DNA from: Erinaceus europaeus
Taxonomy: Eukaryota; Chordata; Mammalia; Eulipotyphla; Erinaceidae
Direction of reading: 5' to 3'
DNA length: 64,000 nt
NCBI RefSeq assembly: GCF_950295315.1
Contig: NC_080172.1
Span: 81,425,118 to 81,489,117, forward strand
Positions within the stretch are counted from its first letter, which is position 1. The number at the start of each line of letters is the position of its first letter. Under the pieces are notes generated by a model. That model saw nothing but the letters and a program-made list of their open reading frames with translations. It was not told the origin of the DNA and did not search any database. The translations under genes were made by a program, and so were the position numbers. Below, one piece after another: positions 22,276 to 32,247 of this stretch.

Positions 22276-22489
22276 AAAAAAATTATTATCTTTTATTTAT
22301 TAGATAGAAACAGCCAGAAATTGAGAGGGAAGTGGGGGGATAGAGAGGGAGAGAGACAGAGAGACACCTGCAGCATTGCTTCATCACTCACAAAGCTTTC
22401 CCCCTGCAGGTGGGGCTTGGGGGCTTGAACCCCAATCCTTGTGCATTGTAACTTGTGTGCTTAACCAGGTGTGCCACCACCTGGCCCCT
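22276..22489 (-). mobile_element. Type C SINE
   Basis: Inverted tail (ttattatcttttatttatta), cagccagaaattgagaggga, acctgcagcattgcttcatc, aaagctttccccctgcaggt and head gtgtgccaccacctggccc. Confidence 0.93.
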
Positions 22490-22499
22490 AAAGTTTTTT

Positions 22500-22757
22500 T
22501 AATATTATTTATTTATTCCCTTTTGTTGACCTTGTTTTATTATTGTAGTTGTTGTTGTTGGATAGGACAGAGAGAAATGGAGAGAGGAGGGGAAGACAGA
22601 GAGGAGGAGAGAAAGATAGACACATGCTGACCTGCTTTACCGCCTGTGAGGCGACCCTCCTGCAGGTGAGGAGATGGGGGCTGGAACTGGGATCCTCACT
22701 CTGATCCTTACGCTTTGCACCACCTGTGATTAATCCATTGCACTACCTCCTGACTCC
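22500..22757 (-). mobile_element. Type A SINE
   Basis: Inverted tail, ggataggacagagagaaatg, ctgcaggtgaggagatgggg and head ccattgcactacctcctgac. It abuts the type C SINE. Flanks cctgcttactgtattt (about 22257) and cctgcttattgtattt (about 22757) enclose both SINEs. Confidence 0.92.
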
Positions 22758-23152
22758 CTGCTTATTGTATTTTAAATTTTACATATTTTTGTACTGTGAC
22801 CAATTTATGCTCTATTCTTGATTATCTTTGATGTGCATTAGGAAAAAATGTGTCATCCATTACTGTTAGGTAGAAACTTGGATGTCTATTAAGTTCATCT
22901 GATCAGTTACTTCATTTACAGCCATTCTCTTTTAAATATTTTGTCTGGATTATCTGCCCATTGCTGTAAAGTGGTACTTTAAGAGGAAACAGTAAAAGTA
23001 GATGGCTACCATAAGATATTTAAGTAGAATTCCAATAATAACTTTCCTTTTTATCACATTTAACTTATTGGTAATGTATAAGAACCAGGTTTTTTAACTT
23101 ATTTTTTTTCTATTGATTGTTGATAATAATTTTTTAATGTGTCTTTCCTTAG

Positions 23153-23335
23153 GATGCTTCACTAATGGATATAAATTCCTTCAGTCCTATGATGCCAACA
23201 TCCCCTTTATCAATGATCAACCAAGTCAAGTTTGAAGATGAGCCAGATTTGAAAGATCTTTTCATTACAGTTGATGAACCTGAAAGCCATGTCACTACCA
23301 TTGAAACTTTCATTACCTATAGGATTATTACTAAG
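23153..23335 (+). CDS. SNX7: SNX7 coding exon 2 (N-terminal linker and start of PX domain)
   Basis: This exon encodes 61 codons, phase 0 at both ends, beginning Asp-Ala-Ser-Leu-Met-Asp and ending Ile-Ile-Thr-Lys. The acceptor is tttccttag just before 23153 and the donor is aag|gtatat. The acidic stretch KFEDEPDLKDLF followed by ITVDEPESHV leads into the first strands of the PX domain (TFITYRIITK). I recognise the sequence as sorting nexin 7; the SNX30 paralogue is the alternative, but the SFSPMMPTSPLSMINQ segment fits SNX7. SNX7 is a PX-BAR protein that pairs with SNX4 on endosomes and acts in cargo recycling and autophagy (family knowledge). The preceding exon, with the extreme N-terminus, is not visible upstream. 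Confidence 0.96.
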
Positions 23336-24071
23336 GTATATAATTCATAAACATTTTCTTGAGTTATTTTCTTTGAGTTGTTGGAAGTTAGCTCAACCTC
23401 CTCAAAAATAGAGAATTTTAACTGAACTGATCCCCCCCCAAATGTGTTGGATAACACAGTCCTATCTAATCTGTCACGTATTTTATATGTCATCAGAGAA
23501 TTTGAAATTAACTTGAAAAGCACTTACTTTTTTTTAAGCAGTTGTCCTTCTGCTAATAGTTGTATTCATGTTTTAAGTGTAAAAAATTATAACCAAATGT
23601 CTTTGGAAAATAAGAACCTTTGAGTACTAATAAATAAAATAATTAGTGAAAATCACAGTATAATACTTTATTTTTGTATTTCTACTGAAGATTGCAAAAA
23701 CAATTTTTTTTTCTAAATAGGCACAAATGGTTACTTTTTCTGAGATAATTAGCTATTGTAAGTTATTTGTTAATTGAGGGGTAGAATAGATCTAAAACCC
23801 AAGCCACTTTAACACTGTGTACAAAAAGGCTCTTTGTTGCTAACAAAATGTCGAATAGTATAAGTGGATTTTTCTTTACAGACCTTTATGTAATTGTAAC
23901 TTTAAAATATTAAGTTATTCTAATACCATTTATCAGTTACAGTGTTTTGTTAATGAATTCTTTAGTAGTATACCTATTTCATAGCTGAAAAGGTTTTGGA
24001 CCATTTTTAAAATCACTTCTGCAAATGTGACATCTATTTCGTTGTTACACCTCATAAATATTTGCATACAT

Positions 24072-24262
24072 AAGGAGCCCTGTTAGTGGTATACATGGTT
24101 GAGCACACATTTCCATGTACAAGGACCCAGGTTAAAGCCCCTGGTCCCCACTCACAGGGAAAAAGCTTTGAAAATAGTGAAGCAGTGCTGCAAGTGTGTC
24201 ATTTTCTTCCTCTGCCTCCCCTTTCTCTCTCAGTCTCTATCAAATATGTAATTTTAAAAAGG
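24072..24262 (+). mobile_element. Type C SINE, diverged
   Basis: Head remnant catggttgagcacacatttc, caaggacccaggttaaagcc, agtgaagcagtgctgcaagt and an A-rich end. Confidence 0.8.
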
Positions 24263-24289
24263 GAAAATTATGTATCTAATCTCTTTATT

Positions 24290-24448
24290 CAAATTATTTT
24301 ATTTTATTTTTTGAATGAAAGACATATACACAGAGAGACCAGACTGCACTTCATAGCCCTGGTTTATGGTAATATTGGGGATTGAATCTGGGACCTCCAA
24401 GATTTAGTCATGGAAGTCTGGTTTGAAATTACTATGTCCCTGGCCCTA
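24290..24448 (-). mobile_element. Type D/E SINE, diverged
   Basis: AT-rich tail, gagaccagactgcacttcat, tggggattgaatctgggacc and a head remnant ending tccctggccct. Confidence 0.6.
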
Positions 24449-24511
24449 TTTAGATTCTTAAAGTCCTTCTTTAACTTCTTATTTTTTCCAGAACAAAGTA
24501 GAAATTCTTTT

Positions 24512-24806
24512 TTTTTTAAAATTTTTTAAATTTATATTTATTTATTTATTTTCCCCTTTGTTGCCCTTGTTGTTTTTCATTGTTGTAGTTATTGATGTCG
24601 TCGTTGTTGGATAGGACAGAGAGAAATGGAGAGGAGGGGAAGACAGAGACGGGGAGAGAAAGACAGACACCTGCAGACCTGCTTCACCACTTGTGAAGCG
24701 ACTCCCCTGCAGGTGGGGAACTGGGGGTGTGAACCGGGATCCTTAGACCAATCCTTGAGCTTTGCACCACCTGGGCTTAACCTGCTGTGCTACCGCCCAA
24801 CCCCCC
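24512..24806 (-). mobile_element. Type A SINE with perfect target duplication
   Basis: Full-length inverted copy (cctttgttgcccttgttgtt, gataggacagagagaaatgg, acctgcagacctgcttcacc, head acctgctgtgctaccgccca). It is flanked by a perfect 17-bp duplication, aaagtagaaattctttt, at 24495-24511 and 24807-24823. Confidence 0.95.
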
Positions 24807-25524
24807 AAAGTAGAAATTCTTTTGTATTACATATAAAGAATATCGTATACTTTCTATTTTTAATACTTTTGCATTCCACTCATAAAATTGCTTCTGTTCT
24901 CTGAATATTCTAGGGTATTTCTTGCTCTTATGACTCTGCATATGCTTTTATTTTTGTCTGGTGTTACCTTCTTTGACAGAAGAACTATTGTTTATTTTCC
25001 AAGGCAAATCTCAAAATAATGTTTGTGAGTCTTCTGTTGTTTACTGTCTGCTTTCCCCACCTACCCCCACAAACTAAAAGTCCTTTTTTTTTCTTTTTTC
25101 TCACATTGTTCTGAATTCTTAAGGAATGTAAGTCATTGGAGTCAGTATAACAAAGTCATTTAAAGCATAATTCAGTCCTCAAAGTTTCAGTTTTACTAAT
25201 CTATAAAACAAATGATAATACAACCCAATACTGTAGAGTTGCTGTAAGAATTGATAGAAGATAGGTAATCATTGTAAGGCACTTTGCCAAATATCTGACC
25301 TGTAATTAGTGTTCAGTGATTGCACTTCCTGTATATGAATCAAGACTAAGTGTTTACTTGTATTGATTCCACCAAGCCTACGGGCTTCATTAGGAATTTA
25401 ACTGTATCTTAAATTGTCCATAATTCCAAACATAGACCTTACAACACAGTAAGGAAGGAATCTATAATTGTGGTGAATGAGTGAGTAAAGAAATTTGTAG
25501 TATCACAGTCATCTCAGGAGGGTG

Positions 25525-25700
25525 TAGAGAGGCCAAGGGATAGCTTTCTCATCAGGCATATGCTTTGCCATGCACATGGCTTGGATTCTAGCCCTGGCAA
25601 CACATGGGAGTGTCATGCCACTGGAGGATGCTCTGGTGCTAAAATGTCTTCCTTTCTTTGTCTGCGTTTCTGTCGGAAGTAAAAAGAATGGAAAAAAAAG
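25525..25700 (+). mobile_element. Type E SINE (plus)
   Basis: Head ggccaagggatagctttctc, middle ctagccctggcaacacatgg, gagtgtcatgccactggagg and a tct-rich end. Related to the copy at 53905. Confidence 0.65.
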
Positions 25701-25760
25701 TGAAATAATAGATATACAAGACCTAGAAGCACATAAAAATGTAAAGAAATTGTGGAGTGG

Positions 25761-25965
25761 GGGGCCAGGCAGTGGTGCACCTGGTTAAACGCACACATTA
25801 TAGTGGGCAAGGATACAGGTTCAAGGCCCTGGTTCCCACCCACAGGGGGAAAGCTTCACAAGTAGTGAATTAGGGCTGCAGGTGTGTCTCTTTCTCATTC
25901 TCTCTCAATTTTTCCCTACCCTCTAAATTTCTCTGTCTTAAATAAATACATAAATGCATAAATAC
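25761..25965 (+). mobile_element. Type C SINE
   Basis: Head ggggccaggcagtggtgcac, caaggatacaggttcaaggc, cacagggggaaagcttcaca and an (aaat)n-rich tail. Confidence 0.9.
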
Positions 25966-26039
25966 TATATAGAGACATTGTAGAATGAACAACAGGAGTT
26001 AAGTTTTGATCTGTTTACTGTCTTTTTTTTCTTAACACT

Positions 26040-26460
26040 CTGAGCTTTGTTTCTTCATTTGTAAATAAAATAACACTAACTTTGTAAGTTCTTTGTGAGT
26101 TAAAAGCATTTTTATTTTTGCAATAGCATTGCTTCATACCATAATATAGATATCAGGTATGCAGTATCATAGTGCAACTCCAATATTATAATCACAACCC
26201 AAAGTCTTGTTATTTCTTGTCGGCAGGTAGTTGACCATCTTGATCTGTTATGTACCCTAACCATTCCATCTCCTTTTTCCTCTGGTAACCTCAGTTTTGT
26301 TCTCATAATCTATGAGTTTACTTTTGTTGTATTGCTTTATTTTCCATATGTGAAGGGGATCATACAGTATTTGTTGTTCATTTTCTGACTTATTTTACTT
26401 AGCATAATACCCCTTAGGCTCATCCATATTGTTGCAGATGGTAAGACTCCTATTCTAAAT
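26040..26460 (-). mobile_element. Ancient L1 3'UTR fragment
   Basis: Inverted sequence with cttgtcggcaggtagttgac-type, taatctatgagtttactttt and cttagcataataccccttag segments, as in old mammalian L1 3' ends. No coding part. Confidence 0.6.
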
Positions 26461-26474
26461 TAAAGAGAATATAC

Positions 26475-26625
26475 AGTTTTTTATTTTTTTCCCTATGAAG
26501 TAGAAAGTTCCACATGAGAGAGAAGCCAGAGTATTACTCTGGGATGTGTAACATGAGGGATCATACTGGGAACCTTAGGCATGCAAGTCCTGCTCTACCA
26601 GGTGAGTTATTTCTTCAATTGCTCA
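26475..26625 (-). mobile_element. Type E SINE, diverged
   Basis: Inverted tail then agagtattactctgggatgt, catactgggaaccttaggca and a head remnant accaggtgagttatttctt. Confidence 0.5.
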
Positions 26626-26696
26626 TCTTTTTTCCCAGCATAATTATCACTATAGCTTGGTACCTACAGGAGTCCACTGCTATTTCCTGGCAACTT

Positions 26697-26768
26697 TCTT
26701 CTCTCCTCTTCTCTTCTCTTCTCTTCTCTTCTCTTCTCTTCTCTTCTCTTCTCTTCTCTTCTCTTCTC

Positions 26769-26817
<49 letters not shown>

Positions 26818-26830
26818 TTCCTTTCTTTTA
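26697..26830. repeat. (TTCTC)n and (CTTT)n pyrimidine microsatellites
   Basis: A pentamer array (about 14 units) at 26697-26768 is followed directly by a tetramer array of about 12 units ending near 26830. It forms the tail of the SINE that follows. Confidence 0.95.
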
Positions 26831-26992
26831 TAGAGGGTGACAGGGAGAAAGAGATAGTGAAGAGAGACACTTGAAGCACTGCTTTACTGTTTATGAAGCT
26901 TCTGCCCTCCAGGTAGGAATTAGGGGCTTAAATCTGGGTCTCCGTACATGGTAACATGTGTGTTTTACCCAATGTGTCACCTCTTAGTCCCC
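26830..26992 (-). mobile_element. Type C SINE, diverged
   Basis: gggtgacagggagaaagaga, acacttgaagcactgcttta, agcttctgccctccaggtag and a head remnant cccaatgtgtcacctcttag. Confidence 0.75.
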
Positions 26993-27004
26993 CTCACCAT
27001 TTAA

Positions 27005-27167
27005 AACAAAAACTTATTTATTGATGAGAGAGAAATTGAGAGAGAAGAAAAATTGGAGAGAGAGAACAAACCAGACCATCACTCTGATGTATGAAATGTT
27101 CAGAGCCAAACCTCAGGGCCTCATTTTTGCAAATCCTATGTTCTTCCACTGCTCCACCTATAAGGAC
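27005..27167 (-). mobile_element. Type E SINE
   Basis: Inverted tail acttatttattgatgagaga, aaccagaccatcactctgat, cagagccaaacctcagggcc and a head remnant cttccactgctccacct. The same sub-family as 513-668. Confidence 0.6.
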
Positions 27168-27179
27168 ATTCCTCTATCT

Positions 27180-27297
27180 TTTTTTCCTCCCTCCCTTCCT
27201 TCCTTTCCTTCTCCTTCTCCTTCTCCTTCTCCTTCTCCTTCTCCTTCTCCTTCTCCTTCTCCTTCTCCTTCTCCTTCTCCTTCTCCTTCTCCTTCTT
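27180..27297. repeat. (TTCTCC)n hexamer microsatellite
   Basis: About 15 near-perfect hexamer units at 27207-27296, preceded by ccttcc-type sequence. Apparent leucine or serine/proline-rich reading frames here are artefacts of the repeat. Confidence 0.95.
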
Positions 27298-27319
27298 TAA
27301 ATTAATCCTTTTTAAAGCA

Positions 27320-27550
27320 GATCTGGAGATTTTAATTTTTTTAGTAATTGAGTAGTAATATTTTATTGTCCGTACACCATATCTTTATTCATTTACTCAG
27401 ACACTTCTGTTGTTCCTTAATCTTGGCTGATAAAAATGATGCTGCACTGGACATAGCGGGGGGAATGGGGTGCGCATCTGTCTCATTGTATTAGTGACTA
27501 TTGAATGTGTTATTAGAAACATGCCACTCAGAATAGAGATAGCTGTCTCT
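27320..27550 (-). mobile_element. Old L1 3' fragment
   Basis: Inverted gagtagtaatattttattgt, catatctttattcatttact and aaaaatgatgctgcactgga match the L1 3' region around the 'gtattccatggtgta' part of other copies. Confidence 0.55.
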
Positions 27551-27753
27551 TGTAATGATGGTTATATATTGTTTTATTTATTTATTTTTTGACAAAGAAT
27601 GCAGATTTATCTAGAAAGCTCATCCACTAAAGGTAGAGTGTGAGCTTGATATCCAGAAGTGAGAAAAAGTCCCATAAGGAGTAGAAAGATGTACTTAGTT
27701 AAGAAAGGACAAAGGTATAGAATGAATACTTTAGTAGAAAAACCTTAGTTAAA

Positions 27754-28047
27754 GGGGGTTGGGCGGGCGGTAGTATAATGGGTTAAGTGCATGTGTCACA
27801 AAGTGCAAGCACCTGTGTAAGGATCCCAGTTTGAGCCCCTGGCTCCCCACCTATAGGGAAGTCACTTCACAGGCAGTAAAGCAGGTCTACAGGTGTCTGT
27901 CTTTCTCTCCTCCTCTCCATCTTCCCCTCCTCTCTCCATTTCTCTCTGTCCTATCTAACAACGACAACATCAATAACAACAAAAAAGCTACAATGACAGT
28001 GAAAACAACAAGGGCAACAAAAGGGAAAATAAGTTAATTTAAAAAAA
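27754..28047 (+). mobile_element. Type A SINE with perfect target duplication
   Basis: Head ttgggcgggcggtagtataa, box B-like cagtttgagcccc, tctgtctttctctcctcctc, and tail with caacaagggcaacaaaaggg. It is flanked by a perfect 19-bp duplication, tagaaaaaccttagttaaa, at 27735-27753 and 28048-28066. Confidence 0.96.
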
Positions 28048-28431
28048 TAGAAAAACCTTAGTTAAAACAAATAGAAAATCCTAGAGAGGGGAAGCATGGG
28101 CAGGAAGTACATCAGCCTACTAAAAAAACTATTTGTGTTGCTTTTGTTGTTATTGTCATTCATTCTTTCTAGAAAAAAAATTGTGAAAATCATCTAATCA
28201 CCCTATGAATTTCATTCTGACATTTGATATATAGTTACTATGGGTTATCTGTATCTGTGCCATTATATATATATAAACTATTCTTATAATGGTGGTTATA
28301 ATAGTACTGAAAGTGATGGTATTATAGTGAACCCAAGTCTTTGCAAATTTTAACATGTGATTTCAACCAAGAGCACCACCACCCAGCCCTAAAATACATT
28401 TTTTAATCAGTAAACTGTAATGTTTTCTGTG

Positions 28432-28520
28432 CATGTGTGTGTATATATATACTATAACACAAATATGTATACATATATATGTACACACACACACACACAC
28501 ACAGACACACACACACAGAG
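28432..28520. repeat. (TG)n(TA)n(CA)n microsatellite
   Basis: Alternating tgtgtgta, tatatata, tacata and acacacac arrays with small interruptions. Confidence 0.9.
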
Positions 28521-28729
28521 TATACTGTGTTTCTACTAGATATGGCTTTCCTGTTTTTACCATTCCCATAATTTGTACCATTCTAGTAAGATTGTGTAGT
28601 GTTTGTGAGAATCTAGATTCTTAGATTTCTGCCTCTGATTATCTTCCCTTTTTTCTAGAAAGGTAATGTTTTATTAAAATATACTGTGTAATAGTGTGTT
28701 TTTGATACTTGATCTTTTATTAAGAAAAT

Positions 28730-29230
28730 AATAATTTACAAAACAATTACTGTCACATCCTTCCATGAAATGTTTCTGTACACCAATCCCATCACAGTAG
28801 GATTTCCTCCCCCTTTTCCAGGGCCTCTAACTCCATTTAGTTCCCTGCACCTCATCCCCTTGCTGTAACACATCATGTCTAGTCCAAGTTCCACCCTGTG
28901 TTTTGCTTTTCCCTTCTTTTTTCTTTTGTTTTGCCTATAACTGAGAGCATCTGTTACTCATCCTCCTTCTGGCTGACCTCACTTAACATGATTCTTTCAA
29001 GTTCCATCCATAGTGAGGCAGAGGAGGTGATTTGTTCATTTTTAACAACTGGATATTATTCCACGTGCATATACACCACAACTTTTAGTCATTCATCTGT
29101 CATTGGACATTTAGATTGTTTCATATTAGGGCTATTACAAATAGTGCTACTGTGAGCATAAGTGCACATAGATGTTTCTAAAGTAGTCTTCCACAGGGCT
29201 TGAATCATTTTACATTCTAACCTATTTTAA
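28730..29230 (-). mobile_element. Old L1 3' part
   Basis: The inverted sequence includes ctcacttaacatgattcttt, caagttccatccatagtgag, tgtcattggacatttagatt and gaatcattttacattctaac. These correspond in order to the L1 3'UTR and ORF2 C-terminus. No open frame survives. Confidence 0.75.
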
Positions 29231-30284
29231 ACATTCATTTTAAATGTACAAACTTTGGAAAGCATAGTTTTTGTGAGCTATACTCCTTGACAATTAATGC
29301 ATCTTTGACTTAGACAGCTTGATATTAAGCATGTTACCACCTGAATGATTGAAGTTCCATCTTTATTCTTCAATATTCTCAGCCTTATCGTTACTGCATA
29401 TAATTTTTAACAGGTAAAATCAGTTTAAAAAAATTTTTGGTGGTAGTGATTTTTCTTATGTAAGGTGAGTATGGCTTAGAGAATCCATTTTTGTATTGGG
29501 TTTGAGATTCAGGCAATAGTAATGAGGTTTATATTTTACCAGTGTTCTTCTTGTCATATGTTTTGGCATAGATTCTTAGTTTGTTGAGAACAGCTATTTT
29601 AATGTATCTGCTTAAGTTTTAGGAGTTTAGGCATAAAACTCAAAATAAGATTGCTTGAGAAATGACAGGAACATTTTCTTTCACATCAAATATCCATTAA
29701 TAACATTTAAAAATTAAACAGTGGTAAAAACACTTTATAAAATGTTGGGGTTTTTAATGTGCTAAGAGAAAAATTTAGATAGGCAATTCATTTAAGTTAA
29801 TTCCAGAAAAACAATTTTTTCTCAGTTACATTCAGGTTATTTTCCAAATTGCAAATAAATAAATAAATAATAGGATTTTCTTCAAATTCTGAATTCCCAA
29901 ACATACAACTTGAGAAAAGAAATCTATTAATATATTTGAAACCTAAATTCAGAGTAAATTTTCTGTTAACAAGAAAGTCATGCCAAAGATAATAGTAGTT
30001 AAAATCTTGTGAAAGACAGATGGTTGTTCTAAGACAGATTTTTAGTTTGGATTTTAAATTTGAAGATGATGTTTTCTTTCTTTTTGGAAATACTGGAAAG
30101 TTTGCTTTGTTTCATCTATTGCATGAATTGATAATTGCAAAAAATACAGGCTGACAAACACTGAATAATTAAGTTTGTTAATTTTTCTTAGAGATCCAGT
30201 TATTTCAGAATGTCTAAAATAACTCTGGGCAAATGTTTTCTGTCTTATGTTGCCTGTGCTGTTATTTTCTTTTACTTTCTGCAG

Positions 30285-30395
30285 ACAACTCGTGGAGAAT
30301 TTGACTCTAGTGAATTTGAAGTTAGGAGACGGTACCAAGATTTCATTTGGTTGAAGGGAAAACTTGAAGAAGCACACCCCACTCTGATTATTCCC
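30285..30395 (+). CDS. SNX7: SNX7 coding exon 3 (PX domain core)
   Basis: This exon has 37 codons, phase 0-0, with acceptor ttactttctgcag and donor ccc|gtaagt. It carries the PX signature [14 protein letters not shown]; the Arg-Arg-Tyr segment is the part of the PX fold that contacts phosphatidylinositol 3-phosphate in this family. The exon ends in HPTLIIP, the start of the proline-rich membrane loop that continues in the next exon. The reading frame from the previous exon joins exactly (...IITK|TTRGEF...). Intron 2 between the two is 6949 bp and repeat-rich. The assignment is close to certain because sequence, phase and splice sites all agree. Confidence 0.96.
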
Positions 30396-30489
30396 GTAAG
30401 TTTACACTCTCCCTCCCCACTGCAGAATAGCTGCAATTTATCTTTAGTTGTTAAAATGTCTAGAACCTAATTTCATATTTATTATTATT

Positions 30490-30698
30490 TTTTAAGAATT
30501 CATTATCTTTATTTTATTTGATAGCCAGAAATAAAGAGGGAAGGGGGTGATAGAGAGGGAGAGAGACAGAGAGACACCTGCAACACTGCTTCACCCCATG
30601 CAAAGCTTTCCCCCTGCAGGTGGGTACCAGGGGCTTAACCTGGGTCCTTGCACACTGTAATGTGTGTGCTCAATCAGGTGCACCACCACCTGTCCCCT
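30490..30698 (-). mobile_element. Type C SINE
   Basis: Inverted tail, agccagaaataaagagggaa, acctgcaacactgcttcacc, aaagctttccccctgcaggt and head aggtgcaccaccacctgtcc. It starts 95 bp after the exon 3 donor. Confidence 0.92.
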
Positions 30699-30778
30699 AT
30701 TTATTTATTATTATTATTATTTGGTAGAGCCAACATGTAGTGCATATGCTGTCTCACCACTCTGGGCCATATTTTCTT
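30698..30778 (-). mobile_element. Type E SINE fragment
   Basis: (Att)n tail, ggtagagccaacatgtagtg and a short head-like end. Low information. Confidence 0.4.
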
Positions 30779-30779
30779 T

Positions 30780-31262
30780 CTTTTTTTTTTATTTTTATTT
30801 ATATAAAGGAAACATTGGCAAAAACCATAGGATAAGAGGGGTACAACTCTACACAGTTCCCACTACCAGAACTCAGTAGCTCATCCCTCCTCTGATAGCT
30901 TTCCTGTTCTTTATCCCTCTAGAGTATGGACCCAGGGTCATTATGGGGTACAGAAATTGGAAAGTCTGGCTTCTGTAATTGCTTCCCCACTGAACATGGG
31001 TGTTGGCAGGTCGATCCATACTCCCAGACTGTCTCTCTCTTTCCCTAGTGGGGCAGGAATTTGGGGAGGTGAGGCTCCAGGACACTTTGGTGGGGTCATC
31101 TTCCCAGGAATTCAGGTTGGCATCATGTTAGTATTTGGAACCTGGTAGCTGAAAAAAGAGTTAACATATAGAGCCAAACAAATTGTTAACTAATCATGAA
31201 CCTAAAGGCTGGAATAGTTCAGATGAAGAATTGGGGGAGGTCTCCGTTTTTCATTCAGATAA
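30780..31262 (-). mobile_element. L1 3'UTR terminal module (truncated L1)
   Basis: Inverted A-rich tail (tttttatttttatttatata), ggtacaactctacacagttc, ctgaacatgggtgttggcag, aaaagagttaacatatagag. The same module as at 4974, 17497 and 42866, truncated in the 3'UTR. Confidence 0.82.
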
Positions 31263-31274
31263 AGATACAAACAT

Positions 31275-31345
31275 GGAGAAAGAAAGGAAGGAAGAAAGGA
31301 AGAAGAGGAGAAAGGAAGAAAGGAAGGGAAGAAGGAGATCGGGAA
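31275..31345. repeat. Purine-rich GAAA/GGAA tract
   Basis: Runs of gaaagaaaggaaggaagaaa-type sequence on the plus strand; reading frames across it (Glu/Lys/Arg-rich) are not genes. Confidence 0.9.
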
Positions 31346-31379
31346 GTAAGGGGAAGGGATACTATAGCACTGAAGTTTT

Positions 31380-31485
31380 GTCCTTTGCCATAGCACCTTC
31401 TATGTGGTGCCAGGGCTAGAGCTTGGGTCATATGTGTGGCAGTGCATGCACCTACCAGCTGAACTCTTTATTCCATCCATAATTT
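31380..31485 (-). mobile_element. Type E SINE remnant
   Basis: tgtggtgccagggctagagc and ggcagtgcatgcacctacca are inverted SINE body and head remnants. Confidence 0.4.
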
Positions 31486-31567
31486 GAAATCTTTTAATTC
31501 AGTGTAGATCATTACTTTGGCAGCATTAAAGAAAACTTCTTTTTATGTACAGATTAAAAATTTTTAT

Positions 31568-31748
31568 TGAGGGGGGCTGTGCAGTGGCACACCTAATTGG
31601 GCACATGAGTTACAAGGACCCAGGTTCAAGACCCTGGTCTCACCTATAATAATGAAAATCCAAGAGTAGCTCTTTTCTCTTTATCCCTTTTTCCTCTTGA
31701 TTTCTCTTTATCTTTTTCCTATAAATAAATAAATAAATAAATAAGAAT
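31568..31748 (+). mobile_element. Type C SINE, diverged
   Basis: Head ggggctgtgcagtggcacac, caaggacccaggttcaagac, middle partly replaced, (aaat)n tail. Confidence 0.75.
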
Positions 31749-32082
31749 GTTTTTACAAGATAGTGGTCTCACGTGTACAGTTTTACATCTCTCTCAAATA
31801 GATGCCTCGCCTGCCAGCAAAGTGCCATTTCTTTTTGCTGTATATAGGACTCAGTACTCTCAAACCAAACTAGCCCCCCTCTCTGACCCACTAGTGCAGC
31901 TTTTATTTTTGACATTATTATGTTAAAATTTTGCAGGTTTTGCTCCCAGCATTGTGAATTAAAGCAAATAGTTTTATGAAAAAATTATCACTTGTTCACA
32001 TAGTCTTCTAACAAGGAAAAGTGTGAATTTTTGGTGCTATATAATGTTCAAATAACATCCCCACTCCCCGGCCCCACCCTAG

Positions 32083-32247
32083 CCACTGCCAGAGAAGTTT
32101 ATAGTGAAAGGAATGGTGGAACGCTTTAACGATGACTTCATCGAGACACGCAGGAAAGCATTGCATAAATTCTTGAATCGAATTGCTGATCATCCAACAT
32201 TAACCTTTAATGAAGACTTCAAAATTTTTTTAACTGCACAAGCTTGG
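32083..32247 (+). CDS. SNX7: SNX7 coding exon 4 (PX domain, C-terminal half)
   Basis: This exon has 55 codons, phase 0-0, with acceptor ccccaccctag and donor tgg|gtaaat. It starts PLPEKF, so the junction with exon 3 rebuilds the P-P-L-P loop typical of PX domains. Then comes [19 protein letters not shown], where Arg-Arg lies on the PX helix near the lipid pocket, and [11 protein letters not shown]. It closes with [10 protein letters not shown], the end of the PX fold. Intron 3 is 1687 bp and intron 4 is 1258 bp, the shortest in the window. No stops, indels or odd codon use are seen. Confidence 0.96.

Larger units (their letters stand above)
1..23152 (+). other. SNX7: SNX7 intron 1 (3' part)
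   Basis: Everything before exon 2 is read as intron 1 because the exon before it must join at 23153 and no N-terminal SNX7 exon or CpG-island promoter is seen here. Besides the repeats listed separately, these stretches look single-copy with nothing recognisable: 230-512, 5436-6362, 6561-7140, 10800-11000, 11196-12264, 12945-13427, 13705-14175 and 22760-23152. They are AT-rich with short homopolymers. If the true first exon lies inside but is too diverged to recognise, the boundary would change. Confidence 0.75.
23336..30284 (+). other. SNX7: SNX7 intron 2
   Basis: The intron is 6949 bp, GT...AG. Single-copy AT-rich stretches with no recognised element are 23336-24070, 24824-25520, 28067-28430, 28525-28725 and 29230-30284. 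The last of these precedes the exon 3 acceptor. The remainder is SINEs, L1 fragments and pyrimidine microsatellites listed separately. Confidence 0.9.
30396..32082 (+). other. SNX7: SNX7 intron 3
   Basis: The intron is 1687 bp, GT...AG. It holds a type C SINE, an L1 3'-module fragment, a purine-rich tract (31275-31345), a SINE-like remnant and a plus-strand type C SINE. Only about 31750-32082 looks unique, including the acceptor region with a C-rich tract just before the AG. Confidence 0.9.

Noticed and set aside
1..23152. SNX7 exon 1 or promoter
   Set aside because: No CpG island and no acidic N-terminal coding block joined to a donor was seen; short GC-rich patches at 1-110 do not encode it.
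27021..27305. Ser-Pro or Leu repeat ORFs
   Set aside because: Artefacts of the (TTCTCC)n microsatellite.
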